Under the pieces are notes generated by a model, which saw nothing but the letters and a program-made list of their open reading frames with translations, ran no database searches and was not told where the DNA came from. Below, one piece after another: positions 44,599 through 53,765 of a stretch of 64,000 nt of DNA. The stretch spans positions 62,001 to 126,000 of the forward strand of contig NSJK01000011.1 of the NCBI GenBank assembly GCA_002632325.1. The letters run 5' to 3'. Position 1 is the stretch's first letter, and each line of letters opens with the position of its first letter. This DNA is from Lysobacterales bacterium. GTDB lineage: Bacteria; Pseudomonadota; Gammaproteobacteria; Xanthomonadales; Rhodanobacteraceae. The translations under genes and the position numbers were made by a program.

Positions 44599-44604
44599 GG
44601 CGAA

Positions 44605-45411
44605 TCACACAGCCACCGCGAGTATCACGTGCGAGGCCTTGATCAAGGCAAGTAGAGGCTCGCCCTCGCGGATCGCCAATCCATCCACGCTCTCGTTGGT
44701 TACGGTGGCAACCAGGCGACGCCCACCGGAGAGCGCGAGCTCGACCTCCGCATTGACCGCGCCCTTGTGACAACGGGTCACCGTGCCGGCCAAGGCGTTG
44801 CGCGCGCTGGTGCGGGCGCCTGCCGCAGCGAGTACGACAAATGAGGACTTGACCAGCGCGATCGCGCTGGCGCCTTCGCGCAGGCCCAGATCCTCGACGC
44901 TGCGATGGGTGATGATCGCGGTGAGCCGATCGCCTCCTTCCAGATCGAGGATCACCTCGCTGTTGACTGCGCCGCGCGTGATCGACGCGATGCGCCCTTC
45001 GAATTGGTTGCGTGCACTGGTCTTGAGCATGAGATTGCCGAGCCTCTGCAGGAGTTGATCGATATCACCCGTTTTCGCGGTGCTCACCGGACTGGCGAGC
45101 AGGCGCTTTTGCAGGGCGCTGAGCGCCTGATGCAGGGCCAACACACGCCTGCCGGTCTCGGTCAGTTGCGCGCCACCACCGCCACTGCCGCCGGTGACGG
45201 CCTCGACCAAGGGCTGCCCGGCGAAGCGATTGAGCGCGGCGATTGCGTCCCACGCGCCCTTGTAACTCATGCCCACCGCACGCGCGGCGGCGCTGATCGA
45301 ATGCTGCGATTCCAGCGCCTGCAGCAGCCGCGCCCGCTGCGGCGTGAGGCTGGTGCCCGCGCCGCGCAGGTCGATCAGGGGTTCGAGAACGGGAGCGGTG
45401 CGGCGAGCCAT
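44605..45411 (-). CDS. modE: Molybdate-responsive regulator ModE
   Basis: A 268-residue regulator matching E. coli ModE (262). The N-terminal winged helix has LLQALESQHSISAAARAVG and MSYKGAWDAIAALN. Two TOBE/Mop repeats follow (about 130-195 and 200-265), recognised by ARNQFEGRIASITRGAVNSEV and ARNALAGTVTRCHKGAVNAEV, which bind molybdate. The ATG at 45411 gives the family N-terminus, although its ribosome site is weak. Confidence 0.93.
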   Translation of the reverse strand: MARRTAPVLEPLIDLRGAGTSLTPQRARLLQALESQHSISAAARAVGMSYKGAWDAIAALNRFAGQPLVEAVTGGSGGGGAQLTETGRRVLALHQALSALQKRLLASPVSTAKTGDIDQLLQRLGNLMLKTSARNQFEGRIASITRGAVNSEVILDLEGGDRLTAIITHRSVEDLGLREGASAIALVKSSFVVLAAAGARTSARNALAGTVTRCHKGAVNAEVELALSGGRRLVATVTNESVDGLAIREGEPLLALIKASHVILAVAV

Positions 45412-45494
45412 GCGAGCCGACGAAATGAGCCAAGTCGCAGGGTACATCAGCGGCTTGCCCGCCGTGGCGCGGGTTGGAGTCGATGACGCAGACT

Positions 45495-45568
45495 TGGAGC
45501 GGGTGAAGGGAATCGAACCCTCGTCAGTAGCTTGGGAAGCTACAGCTCTACCATTGAGCTACACCCGC
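45495..45568 (-). tRNA. tRNA-Gly (anticodon CCC)
   Basis: The minus strand folds as a cloverleaf: acceptor GCGGGTG/CACCCGC, D arm GCTC/GAGC, anticodon stem GTAGC/GCTAC with loop TTCCCAA (anticodon CCC), T arm with GTTCGATTC, and an encoded CCA end. It closely follows E. coli glyU. Confidence 0.96.
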
Positions 45569-45824
45569 ATCGAGACCGAGCGAAATGCTGTTGCAAAGCG
45601 GCGCGCGGAAGGCGAGCCTAACCGCGACCGCCGCGGCGGACAAGATGGCGCTGCCGGCAAACCGGGCAGGCCTTGCAAGGGCGGACGACGGGCGGCTTCT
45701 TCCCCGCCGGTATCATTCCACCCTGCCTGTCGTCGCCGCGCCTGTTGCAGCCTGGCCCGTATCGACGCCGACTTCCGTATTCACCCGCAAGGGCCTGCAT
45801 TCGCAGGCATCCAGGAGAGGCACC

Positions 45825-46361
45825 ATGCGCGCGGTCTTGATTTCGCTTGTTTTCCTGCTTGCCGGTACCGCCCACGCGGATTCGGTCAAGGGCTGGTGTG
45901 AGCGCGATGGCAAGCGCCTCGACTTCAGCGACGGCATAGCCTTCAAGGACGCCCGCGACGAAAGCGGCGTCGTCACCACGACCATCTACCTGACCGCCAA
46001 ACCGCTCGACCGCAGCGCGCTGGCGAAATCCGCGCAAGCCCGCGGCGAGCTCGGCACCAACACGTTCGTCAGCCCACGCGGCGATCTCATCGAAGCACAG
46101 CATGCAGCGGTCGATGCCGGCTGGATCGAGCTGGCGCATGTCGGCGGCGATCTCGATATGGCGACCATCGTGAACATCATGTACCTCGCCGCAGACGGCA
46201 GCTTGACCGGCATCGACGGTGGCAACGGCCGGATCGAACTGACGGCCAAGGGCGAGCGTTTCACCGGCAAGCTCGTCACCGAAGCACGCGAGGCGCCGAT
46301 GAACGAAACCGACATGCGCTGCGATCTGGCTTTCGACCTTGCGGTCGGCTGGCCCGGCTGA
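45825..46361 (+). CDS. Exported protein of unknown function
   Basis: A 178-residue protein with a short signal peptide (ending TAHAD) and an excellent CCAGGAGAGG ribosome site. The mature part is beta-rich with two Cys (GWCERDGKR and MRCDLAF). No family is recognised. The next 294 bases hold no gene. Confidence 0.82.
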   Translation: MRAVLISLVFLLAGTAHADSVKGWCERDGKRLDFSDGIAFKDARDESGVVTTTIYLTAKPLDRSALAKSAQARGELGTNTFVSPRGDLIEAQHAAVDAGWIELAHVGGDLDMATIVNIMYLAADGSLTGIDGGNGRIELTAKGERFTGKLVTEAREAPMNETDMRCDLAFDLAVGWPG

Positions 46362-46655
46362 CCCTTGCGCGCAGTCGCATCATCCAGGCCTGCGAGCCAT
46401 CGCGCAGCGCCGAGCGCGAGCGACGAGCGGCGCACGCCCATGCGAATGCACGACTGCGCCAAGGGATGCGGTTCGCCGCCACGGCTGAATCCGCGCTCAC
46501 TGGAACTGCAATCGACTGCAAACCGGCAGATCTGGAAAGTCGTCATTCAGCCTCGCAACGCGGATACTTGGCACGCCTGTCAGTTCCGGCGGTCGTAATC
46601 TGGGCGCGACCCGCCGCGACGGGAACTGGCGTAGGCGCGAGGAGGAGCACAATTC

Positions 46656-49190
46656 ATGTTCACCACGTTTTCCGTTCCGCGAACCTGGGGCGCGGCGGCA
46701 CTGGCTGGCCTGATGACCTTGGCCATGCTGGGCAGCGCGCAGGCAGCGCCAGATGACGATGCGGTCGACCCACCCAGTCGCGTTGCCCGCCTGAGCTATC
46801 TCGGCGGCGAAGTGAGTTTCCAACCTGCTGGCGACAAGGACTGGGTGCAGGCTTCTCTCAACCGTCCGCTGGTCACCGGCGATTCGCTCTACACCGACCG
46901 CAATGCGCGCACCGAGCTGCAGATGGGCGGCGCGGCCGTGCGTCTGGACGACCGCAGTTCGATCAACGTGCTCAATCTCAATGACCAGATCGCGCAGTTC
47001 GAACTCAGCGAAGGCGTGCTGCGTCTGAGCGTGCGCAATCTCGGCCGCGACCAGAGCTATGAAATCGACACGCCCACGCTCGCCTTCGTGACGACGATGC
47101 CCGGCGAATACCGCATCGACGTCGCGCCCGATGGCCGCTCGACCATGGTCACCGTGTTCGACGGCAGCGGCGATGTCTATGGCGAGCAGAACGCCAGCTA
47201 CAGCGTGCGCGCCGGCAACACCTATCGCTTCAATGATTCGTCCCTGCGCGACTACGAGGTGCTCGATCTGCCGCGCGCGGATGACTTCGACAACTGGGTT
47301 GCCTCGCGTGAACGCCAGTACGAGCGCTCGGTCTCGCGTCGCTATGTTTCCGACGACATGATCGGCTACTCAGATCTCGACGAATACGGCTCATGGAATA
47401 CCGTCGCCGACTACGGCGCGGTGTGGTACCCGACCAGCGTCGCGGTCGGCTGGGCGCCCTACCGCAGTGGCCACTGGTCGTGGGTTGGCGCCTGGGGCTG
47501 GACCTGGGTCGACACCGCGCCCTGGGGCTTCGCGCCGTTCCACTACGGCCGTTGGATCTACGCCGGGAATCGCTGGGGCTGGTGCCCGGGCCCGCGCCAT
47601 TTCCGGCCGATCTACGCACCGGCCATGGTCGCCTTCGTCGGTGGCAACAGCTGGTCCGCGAACATCCGGCTCGGTGGCGGCCCGGTGGGCTGGTTCCCGC
47701 TGGGTCCGCGTGATGTCTACGTGCCCTGGTACCACACCTCGCGCCGCTACTTCACCGACATCAACGTCCACAACACGACGATCATCAACAACGTCCACAT
47801 CACCAACATCTACAACGACTATTCGCAAGGTCGGCCGGTGCCGGGCAACAACTACATGTGGCGCAACAACAGCGCGGCGATGACCGCGGTCTCGCGCGAG
47901 ACCTTCGTCGGCGCACGTCCGGTGCTCGCCGGTCGCGTCAATATCAATGCTGCGCAATGGAACAGCGCGCCCGTGGCCACGCGTCTGGGCATTGCCCCGA
48001 CCCAGGCGAGCTTCGCTGCCGCCGATGCACGTCGCGCCAGTGCCGTGCCGCAGGCAGCCGTGCTCGACCGTCGCGTGATCGCGCGGACCGCACCCGCGCC
48101 GACCGTGGCGCCGATTGCCGAGCGCGTGCAGGCGATCGAACGCAATCAGGGGCGACCGCTCTCGCGGCCGTTGCCTGCAGCAACACCGGAACGCGGCGAA
48201 GCAACTGCCCAGCGTGGCATCCCGTCGCGGATCCAGGTGGTCGACAACCCGGCGGCACGTCCGCAGGCGATCACGCGCACGCCTGCGGGCGCCGAGGTGG
48301 AACGCCGCGGCAACGCGCCTATCGGCGAATCGCGGCCGACACAGCGCATCGGCAGCGAAACCGAGGTGCAGCGCAACAACGGGCGTGGCATGGTCGAGAG
48401 CGAGCGCGCTCCGCCCTCGTCACGCTTTGCACCACAGCGAAGTGGCGGCAATGAAGGCACGCCGTCGCGCGGCAGCATCGACTCCTCGAGTCGCGTGCCG
48501 CAACGTGTCGGTGGCGAGGCCGAAGTCCAGCGCAACAACGGGCGTGGCGCGATCGAGAGCGAACGCGCCCTGCCCTCGTCGCGCTTTGCACCGCAGCGCA
48601 ATGGCGGCAATGAGGGCATGCCCGCACGCAGCAATGAGGGCTCGACAATCCGGACGCCGCAACGCGAAAGCGCGCCGAGCCAGAGCTCGCGCAACATCGA
48701 AGCGGTGCAGCCGCAGCGTGAAAGTTCGTCGCCGACGTTCCGCTCGCGCAACACCGAATCGGTGCAGCCGCAGCGTGAAAGTTCGTCGCCGAGCTTCCGC
48801 TCGCGCAGCGTGGAGTCGGCGCCGGTGCAACGCGAAAGTGCTTCGCCGAGCTACCGCTCGCGCAGCATGGAGTCGGCACCGCCGCAGCGTTCCTACGAGT
48901 CGGCCCCTCCACAACGTGCGTATCAGCCGGCGCCGCAGCGTGAAAGCGCGCCGCCCAGCTATTCGCGCAGCGTGGAATCTGCACCGCCACAGCGTTCCTA
49001 CCAATCTGCGCCGCCGCAACGCGCCTACGAGTCCGCGCCGGTGCAGCGTGCGCCGCAGCCGCAGCCGCAACCTCGCATGGAGGCCCCACAACGCCAAGCG
49101 TCGCCACCGCCAGCGCGGGAGGCAGCGCCCGCACGTCGCGAGTCGAAGAGGGACTCGGATGACGGCGACCGCGGCGTCAGTCGCCGCTGA
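46656..49190 (+). CDS. Exported FecR-domain, Trp/Gly-rich protein with low-complexity Arg/Gln/Ser tail
   Basis: 844 residues with a Sec signal (ending AQAAP) and GGAGGAG ribosome site. A FecR-like beta domain (about 40-190) is followed by a Trp/Tyr-rich DUF6600-like region (about 245-350, with VGWAPYRSGHWSWVG and WGWCPGPRHF). The last 380 residues are disordered, rich in Gln, Arg, Ser and Pro. The tail holds a duplicated block of about 37 residues (EVQRNNGRG...FAPQR) and several copies of a 17-18 residue unit containing PQRESSSP. Its role is unknown; such proteins are envelope-associated. Confidence 0.85.
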   Translation: MFTTFSVPRTWGAAALAGLMTLAMLGSAQAAPDDDAVDPPSRVARLSYLGGEVSFQPAGDKDWVQASLNRPLVTGDSLYTDRNARTELQMGGAAVRLDDRSSINVLNLNDQIAQFELSEGVLRLSVRNLGRDQSYEIDTPTLAFVTTMPGEYRIDVAPDGRSTMVTVFDGSGDVYGEQNASYSVRAGNTYRFNDSSLRDYEVLDLPRADDFDNWVASRERQYERSVSRRYVSDDMIGYSDLDEYGSWNTVADYGAVWYPTSVAVGWAPYRSGHWSWVGAWGWTWVDTAPWGFAPFHYGRWIYAGNRWGWCPGPRHFRPIYAPAMVAFVGGNSWSANIRLGGGPVGWFPLGPRDVYVPWYHTSRRYFTDINVHNTTIINNVHITNIYNDYSQGRPVPGNNYMWRNNSAAMTAVSRETFVGARPVLAGRVNINAAQWNSAPVATRLGIAPTQASFAAADARRASAVPQAAVLDRRVIARTAPAPTVAPIAERVQAIERNQGRPLSRPLPAATPERGEATAQRGIPSRIQVVDNPAARPQAITRTPAGAEVERRGNAPIGESRPTQRIGSETEVQRNNGRGMVESERAPPSSRFAPQRSGGNEGTPSRGSIDSSSRVPQRVGGEAEVQRNNGRGAIESERALPSSRFAPQRNGGNEGMPARSNEGSTIRTPQRESAPSQSSRNIEAVQPQRESSSPTFRSRNTESVQPQRESSSPSFRSRSVESAPVQRESASPSYRSRSMESAPPQRSYESAPPQRAYQPAPQRESAPPSYSRSVESAPPQRSYQSAPPQRAYESAPVQRAPQPQPQPRMEAPQRQASPPPAREAAPARRESKRDSDDGDRGVSRR

Positions 49191-49212
49191 TTGCCGGTTC
49201 GGATTCGCCTTG

Positions 49213-49243
49213 GATGCCGCGCATTGCGCGGCATCTTTTTTTT
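49213..49243 (+). terminator. Strong intrinsic terminator after the FecR-domain gene
   Basis: A perfect 10-bp stem GATGCCGCGC/GCGCGGCATC with an ATT loop is followed by eight T residues. Confidence 0.9.
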
Positions 49244-49339
49244 GCGCAGGTTGTTTCCACACCCGTCGTCGATGCGATCATTCGGGTTTCCCCCGCGCAG
49301 CAGGGCCACGCGCACACAGTGGAGCCCCCGGAATGCCAC

Positions 49340-50029
49340 ATGTCTGAAACATCATCCAGCGAGCGTCGCATCCGCAGTTTCGTGCTGCGTCAGGGCCGCT
49401 TCACGCCTGCGCAACAACGCGCCTTCGACGAGCACTGGGCACGCTACGGACTGGACTACCGCGCCTGTCCGCGCGATCTGGATGCGGTCTTCGGCCGCAG
49501 TGCCCCGCGTGTGCTCGAAATCGGTTTCGGCAATGGCGAGCAACTCCTGCATTCGGCGCAGGCCGAGCCCGATCGCGACTTCATCGGCATCGAAGTGCAC
49601 CGCCCCGGCGTAGGACGCCTGATGAACGCGCTGGCACAGGCCGACGTCGACAATGTTCGCATCTGCAACCACGACGCCGTCGAGGTCATCGCGCAAGAGC
49701 TGGGCGCCGCGAGTCTGGCCGAGGTGCGCATCTATTTTCCCGACCCTTGGCACAAGAAGCGCCACCACAAGCGCCGCCTCGTGCAAAGCCCGTTCCTCGC
49801 CCTGCTCGCCTCGCGCGTGCAGCGCGGTGGCCGCTTGCATTTGGCGACGGACTGGGCCGACTATGCCGAGCACATGCAGGAAGTGCTGCGCGAAGCGCCC
49901 GACTGGCGGCCCTGCGCGGAATACGCCGACCCCGGCGTGTGTCCGCCCTGGCGCATCCAGACGCATTTCGAACGCCGCGGCCTGCGTCTGGGCCATCACG
50001 TATGGGATTTCGTCCATGAAAGAATCTGA
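49340..50029 (+). CDS. trmB: tRNA (guanine-N7-)-methyltransferase
   Basis: A 229-residue SAM-dependent enzyme that methylates G46 in the tRNA variable loop. It shows RSFVLRQGRFTPAQQRA, the SAM site VLEIGFGNGEQL, IGIEVHRPGVGRL and the family block YFPDPWHKKRHHKRRLV. The ATG at 49340 lies after the terminator, unlike in-frame starts inside it. Confidence 0.95.
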   Translation: MSETSSSERRIRSFVLRQGRFTPAQQRAFDEHWARYGLDYRACPRDLDAVFGRSAPRVLEIGFGNGEQLLHSAQAEPDRDFIGIEVHRPGVGRLMNALAQADVDNVRICNHDAVEVIAQELGAASLAEVRIYFPDPWHKKRHHKRRLVQSPFLALLASRVQRGGRLHLATDWADYAEHMQEVLREAPDWRPCAEYADPGVCPPWRIQTHFERRGLRLGHHVWDFVHERI

Positions 50030-50072
50030 GCGCGGCTGACGCGCGCCGGCCAAGACCACAAGAACGCCCCGA

Positions 50073-51926
50073 ATGGAAGCCGGTCTCACCCTCACTCCGA
50101 ACATGATGCTGGTGTTCGCCTTGTTGGCGTTCACCGTGCTCATGCTCGTGCTCGAGTGGATCCGCGCCGATCTCGTGGCCTTGCTGGTGATCGTGGTGAT
50201 CGGCATCACCCGTCTGTTGCCGGTCGAGCAGCTGTTCGACGGTTTCGCCGGCAATGCGGTGATCTCGCTGCTCGGCGTGATGATCATGGGCGCGGGGCTC
50301 GACCGTACCGGCGTGCTGGCCAAGGCGGCCTCGTTCATCCTGCGCATGGCCGGCGGCCTCGAGTCGCGCGTGTCGCTGCTCATCAATGCGGTCGCCGGCA
50401 GCCTGTCGAGCGTGATCCAGAGTCAGGCGCTGAGCGCACTGTTCCTGCCGGTGGTCAGCCGCGTCAGCGCACGCACCGGCCTGCCGCTGCGGCGCCTGCT
50501 GTTGCCGATGGCCTGCATGATCCTGTGCGGCACCAACATGACGATGATTTCCAACTCGCCGTTGATCCTGCTCAACGATCTCATCGTCAACGCCAATCGC
50601 AACCTGCCGCCGGGCGCGCAGACGATCGAGCAATTCACATTGTTCGCGGTGGCGCCGATCGGCCTGCCCCTGCTGCTCGCGGGGCTCGCCTATTTCGCGC
50701 TGTTCACGCGCAAGCTCCTGCCCGGCGACGAGGAGGAACGACAGAAAGTCACGCCCGGACGCACCGAAACCTATTTCGCCGAGACCTACGGCATCGACGG
50801 CAGCGTGATCGAACTGGTGGTGACCGTCGACAGTCCGCTGGTGGGCATGAGCGTGGCCGAGGTCGAGCAGTTGCACGAAGCGCCCTTGATCCTTGCGCTC
50901 AAGAGCGGCAACGAGGCACGCCTGGCGCCGCCCGGCGACGAGATGATCTGGGTCGGCAGCGTGCTCGGCGTGCTCGGCAAGCGCGAGAAGGTGCAGGCTT
51001 TCGCCAACACCCAGTTGTGCCAGATGCAGACGCGCCTGCGCAATTTCGCCGACCTGTTCAATCCGACGCGCGCGGGCATCTCCGAAGCCGTGGTGCCACC
51101 CAATTCCCACTGGATCAAGAAGAGCGTCGGCGAGCTGCGCCTGCGCAAGACCGCGGCCTTGTCGGTGCTCGCGGTCAATCGCGGCGAGCAGGTGTTCCGC
51201 GAGGATCTGCGTTCGCTGAGCCTGCGCGCGGGCGACACCCTGGTGATGCACAGTTTCTGGCGCGATCTGGCCAATGCCGCCGAGTCACACGATTTCGTCG
51301 TCGTCACCGACTATCCCAAGGACGAGCAGCGGCCCGGCAAGATCTGGCACGCGGTTGCCTTTTTCGCACTCGCAATGGCACTGGGCCTGTTCACCGACCT
51401 GCGCCTGTCGATCGCGATGATGGTCGGCGCGGTGGGCATGCTGCTCACTGGCGTGCTCAACATGGACGAGGCTTACGAGGCGATCAACTGGAAAACCGTG
51501 TTCACGCTCGCCTGCCTCGTGCCGCTGGGCTGGACCATGGATTCCACCGGCGCTGCAGCCTGGCTCGCGCAGGAAGTGTTGCATCACATCGGCAGTTGGC
51601 CGCAGTGGGGACTGCAGGCGGTGATCGCGGTCATAACCCTGTTGCTCGCACAAGTGGTCTCCAACGTCGGCGCGACGGTGATGATGGTGCCGATGGCGAT
51701 CAACGTTGCGCTCGCTTCGGGCGGCAATCCGGCGCTCTACGCGCTGGTGGTTGCGGTATCGACCTCGAACGTGTTCCTGCTGCCCAGCGCCAATCCGGTC
51801 CTGATGATCATCAGCGGCGCCGGCGGTTATCGCGCGCGCGACTTCCTGCGCGTGGGTGCACCGTTGACCGTGCTCATGCTGGTGACGATGCTGCTGGCGA
51901 TCAATTTCATCTACGGGCGCGTCTGA
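50073..51926 (+). CDS. SLC13/DASS-type permease with two TrkA-C (RCK_C) domains
   Basis: A 617-residue inner-membrane anion transporter. An N-terminal transmembrane half (about 1-215, with AVISLLGVMIMGAGL and GTNMTMISNSPLILLNDL) is followed by two cytoplasmic RCK_C domains (about 235-400) and a second membrane half (about 425-617, with NWKTVFTLACLVPLGW and VSNVGATVMMVP). Related proteins carry dicarboxylates or sulfate; the substrate is not readable. Confidence 0.9.
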   Translation: MEAGLTLTPNMMLVFALLAFTVLMLVLEWIRADLVALLVIVVIGITRLLPVEQLFDGFAGNAVISLLGVMIMGAGLDRTGVLAKAASFILRMAGGLESRVSLLINAVAGSLSSVIQSQALSALFLPVVSRVSARTGLPLRRLLLPMACMILCGTNMTMISNSPLILLNDLIVNANRNLPPGAQTIEQFTLFAVAPIGLPLLLAGLAYFALFTRKLLPGDEEERQKVTPGRTETYFAETYGIDGSVIELVVTVDSPLVGMSVAEVEQLHEAPLILALKSGNEARLAPPGDEMIWVGSVLGVLGKREKVQAFANTQLCQMQTRLRNFADLFNPTRAGISEAVVPPNSHWIKKSVGELRLRKTAALSVLAVNRGEQVFREDLRSLSLRAGDTLVMHSFWRDLANAAESHDFVVVTDYPKDEQRPGKIWHAVAFFALAMALGLFTDLRLSIAMMVGAVGMLLTGVLNMDEAYEAINWKTVFTLACLVPLGWTMDSTGAAAWLAQEVLHHIGSWPQWGLQAVIAVITLLLAQVVSNVGATVMMVPMAINVALASGGNPALYALVVAVSTSNVFLLPSANPVLMIISGAGGYRARDFLRVGAPLTVLMLVTMLLAINFIYGRV

Positions 51927-51941
51927 GCGGCCGCGACTGGC

Positions 51942-52271
51942 TCAGCGCAGTCGCACTTCGCCATCGACGACTTCGACCGGCAGGCTGACCAGTCCGCTGC
52001 GCGCAGGCCCGCCCACGCAACAGCCGCTGGCAACTTCGAACGTGGCGCCATGCACGGCGCAGACGATGCGACCATCACGCACGAGGAACTGGCCGGGCGC
52101 ATAGTCGAGGCGTCGTCCTGCATGCGGGCATTCGTTGTGATAGGCGACGACGGTGTCACCCTGACGCATCACGATCAGCTCGAATCCGCCGGTGGCGCTG
52201 TCCACGTGCGCGGAAACCGCGCCACCGTCGGGCACCTCGTCGAATCGACACAACACGGATTTAACAGACAT
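51942..52271 (-). CDS. Rieske [2Fe-2S] ferredoxin-like protein
   Basis: A 109-residue single-domain Rieske protein with cluster motifs CPHAG and CAVHGA separated by about 16 residues. Cluster ligands are two Cys and two His. It resembles small nitrite-reductase-D or dioxygenase ferredoxin types. It converges with the permease gene. Confidence 0.9.
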   Translation of the reverse strand: MSVKSVLCRFDEVPDGGAVSAHVDSATGGFELIVMRQGDTVVAYHNECPHAGRRLDYAPGQFLVRDGRIVCAVHGATFEVASGCCVGGPARSGLVSLPVEVVDGEVRLR

Positions 52272-52366
52272 GCCAGCTTTCAGCACTTGTAGGAAGGTCG
52301 CTGCGGCCCTATCGTCCGATTCCCGCAGGGCAGCTTGCGCGCATTCTGGCACAGGCCTACACGTCG

Positions 52367-52648
52367 ATGATCCGCACCTCGTTCCATCTGCCACGTCCTC
52401 GCCATCCGCTCGCGCGTCTGGCCTGGCTCGCGATCGGCGTCGTCGCCATCGCCAGCGCCTTGTTGCTGGGCGCGATCGTGCTTGCCGTGCTCGTCGCCGG
52501 TGGCGCGTTGTGGATGTTGTGGCGCAGCCTGCGTTCGGTGCTTGGCAGTCACGCCGCAACGCCGGCATCGACCAGCCCGGCCAGCGGTGTCATCGACGGC
52601 GAGTTCACGGTGCTGCCACACGCCGCGCCAACTCAACGCCGCCACTGA
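52367..52648 (+). CDS. Small two-helix membrane protein
   Basis: 93 residues with a basic start, two closely spaced membrane helices (about 17-52) and a short soluble tail ending GVIDGEFTVLPH. Similar short proteins with a VI(D/E)GEF tail seem common in this bacterial order. The function is unknown. Confidence 0.65.
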   Translation: MIRTSFHLPRPRHPLARLAWLAIGVVAIASALLLGAIVLAVLVAGGALWMLWRSLRSVLGSHAATPASTSPASGVIDGEFTVLPHAAPTQRRH

Positions 52649-52751
52649 CCCGCACCATTGGTTCCATCCCTCATGCGATGACCGGCCCTGTCCGAGCCTC
52701 GCAGGGTGTCCGACACTTTGCGGCTTGTCCGTATCCGGAATCCGGATTTCG

Positions 52752-53765
52752 ATGTCCACTCTCATCACTTCCGATTTGCCGCACTCGCAGGTCTGGTGGC
52801 AACGCCCCGCCGTACTGATTCCGGCGTCGCTGCTCGCGCTCTATTTCATCTGGGGCTCGACCTATCTGGCGATCCGCGTGGCAGTGGCAAGCTGGCCGCC
52901 GTTCCTGCTCGCCGGCGTGCGCTTCATCATCGCGGGCAGCGCGCTGTTTGCATTCCTGCGTTGGCGCGGCATGGCCGTGCCGACTGCGCGACAGTGGCGC
53001 AACTGCGCGATCACCGGCCTGCTCCTGCTCGGTATGGGCAATGGCTTGGTCTGCCTTGCCGAGCAAAGCGTCGCCTCGGGACTGGCCGCGGTCGCGCTGG
53101 CCAGCATGCCCTTGTTCGCAGCGTTCTTTGCCGGCTTCCTCGGGCACTGGCCGCACCGCGCCGAATGGCTCGGACTCATCGTCGGCTTTGCGGGCGTGAT
53201 CCTGCTCAGCCTCGGCGGCGGCATGGCCGGCTCACCCTGGGGCACACTCGCACTGATCACCTCGGCGGCGGCGTGGGCATTCGGCTCGGTGTGGAGCAAG
53301 CGTCGCGACCTGCCGGCACCGGCAATGAACACCGCTGCGCAAATGCTCACCGCAGGCGTCGCCCTGCTCGCATTCTCGCCGCTGATCGGCGAGCGCCTTG
53401 CGAGCGTGCCACCGCTGCACGCCAATCTCGCCCTGCTGTATCTCATCGTCGCCGGTTCGCTGGTCGGCTTCAGCGCCTATCTCTATCTGCTCGGCACCGT
53501 GCGCCCGGCGCTCGCGACCAGCTATGCCTACGTCAATCCACCGGTCGCGGTGCTGATCGGTGCGCTGTTTGGCGGCGAGATCGTGCATGCCACCGACCTC
53601 GTCGCGATGGCAGTGATCCTCGCCGGCGTGGCGATCATCGCGCTCACGCGCAAGCGAGGCATCAAAGCTCCCGCAGCGCTGACGTCACCGGCATGCGCGC
53701 CGCCCGCAGCGCCGGAAACAGACCACCCAGAAAGCCGATCACCAGTGCCCAGTGCAGGCCGCTGA
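52752..53765 (+). CDS. EamA/DMT-family permease
   Basis: A 337-residue transporter with ten membrane helices in two EamA repeats. It starts with YFIWGSTYLAIRV, and PPFLLAGVRFIIAG and AYVNPPVAVLIGALFGGE are typical of YedA/RhaT-like exporters. The last 34 residues are Pro/Ala-rich and lie entirely in a 104-base overlap with the convergent ABC permease gene, so the tail may be a recent extension. Confidence 0.9.
   Translation: MSTLITSDLPHSQVWWQRPAVLIPASLLALYFIWGSTYLAIRVAVASWPPFLLAGVRFIIAGSALFAFLRWRGMAVPTARQWRNCAITGLLLLGMGNGLVCLAEQSVASGLAAVALASMPLFAAFFAGFLGHWPHRAEWLGLIVGFAGVILLSLGGGMAGSPWGTLALITSAAAWAFGSVWSKRRDLPAPAMNTAAQMLTAGVALLAFSPLIGERLASVPPLHANLALLYLIVAGSLVGFSAYLYLLGTVRPALATSYAYVNPPVAVLIGALFGGEIVHATDLVAMAVILAGVAIIALTRKRGIKAPAALTSPACAPPAAPETDHPESRSPVPSAGR

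Noticed and set aside
48650..48960. Intergenic or CRISPR-like repeats
   Set aside because: These are in-frame codon repeats inside the FecR-domain gene tail.
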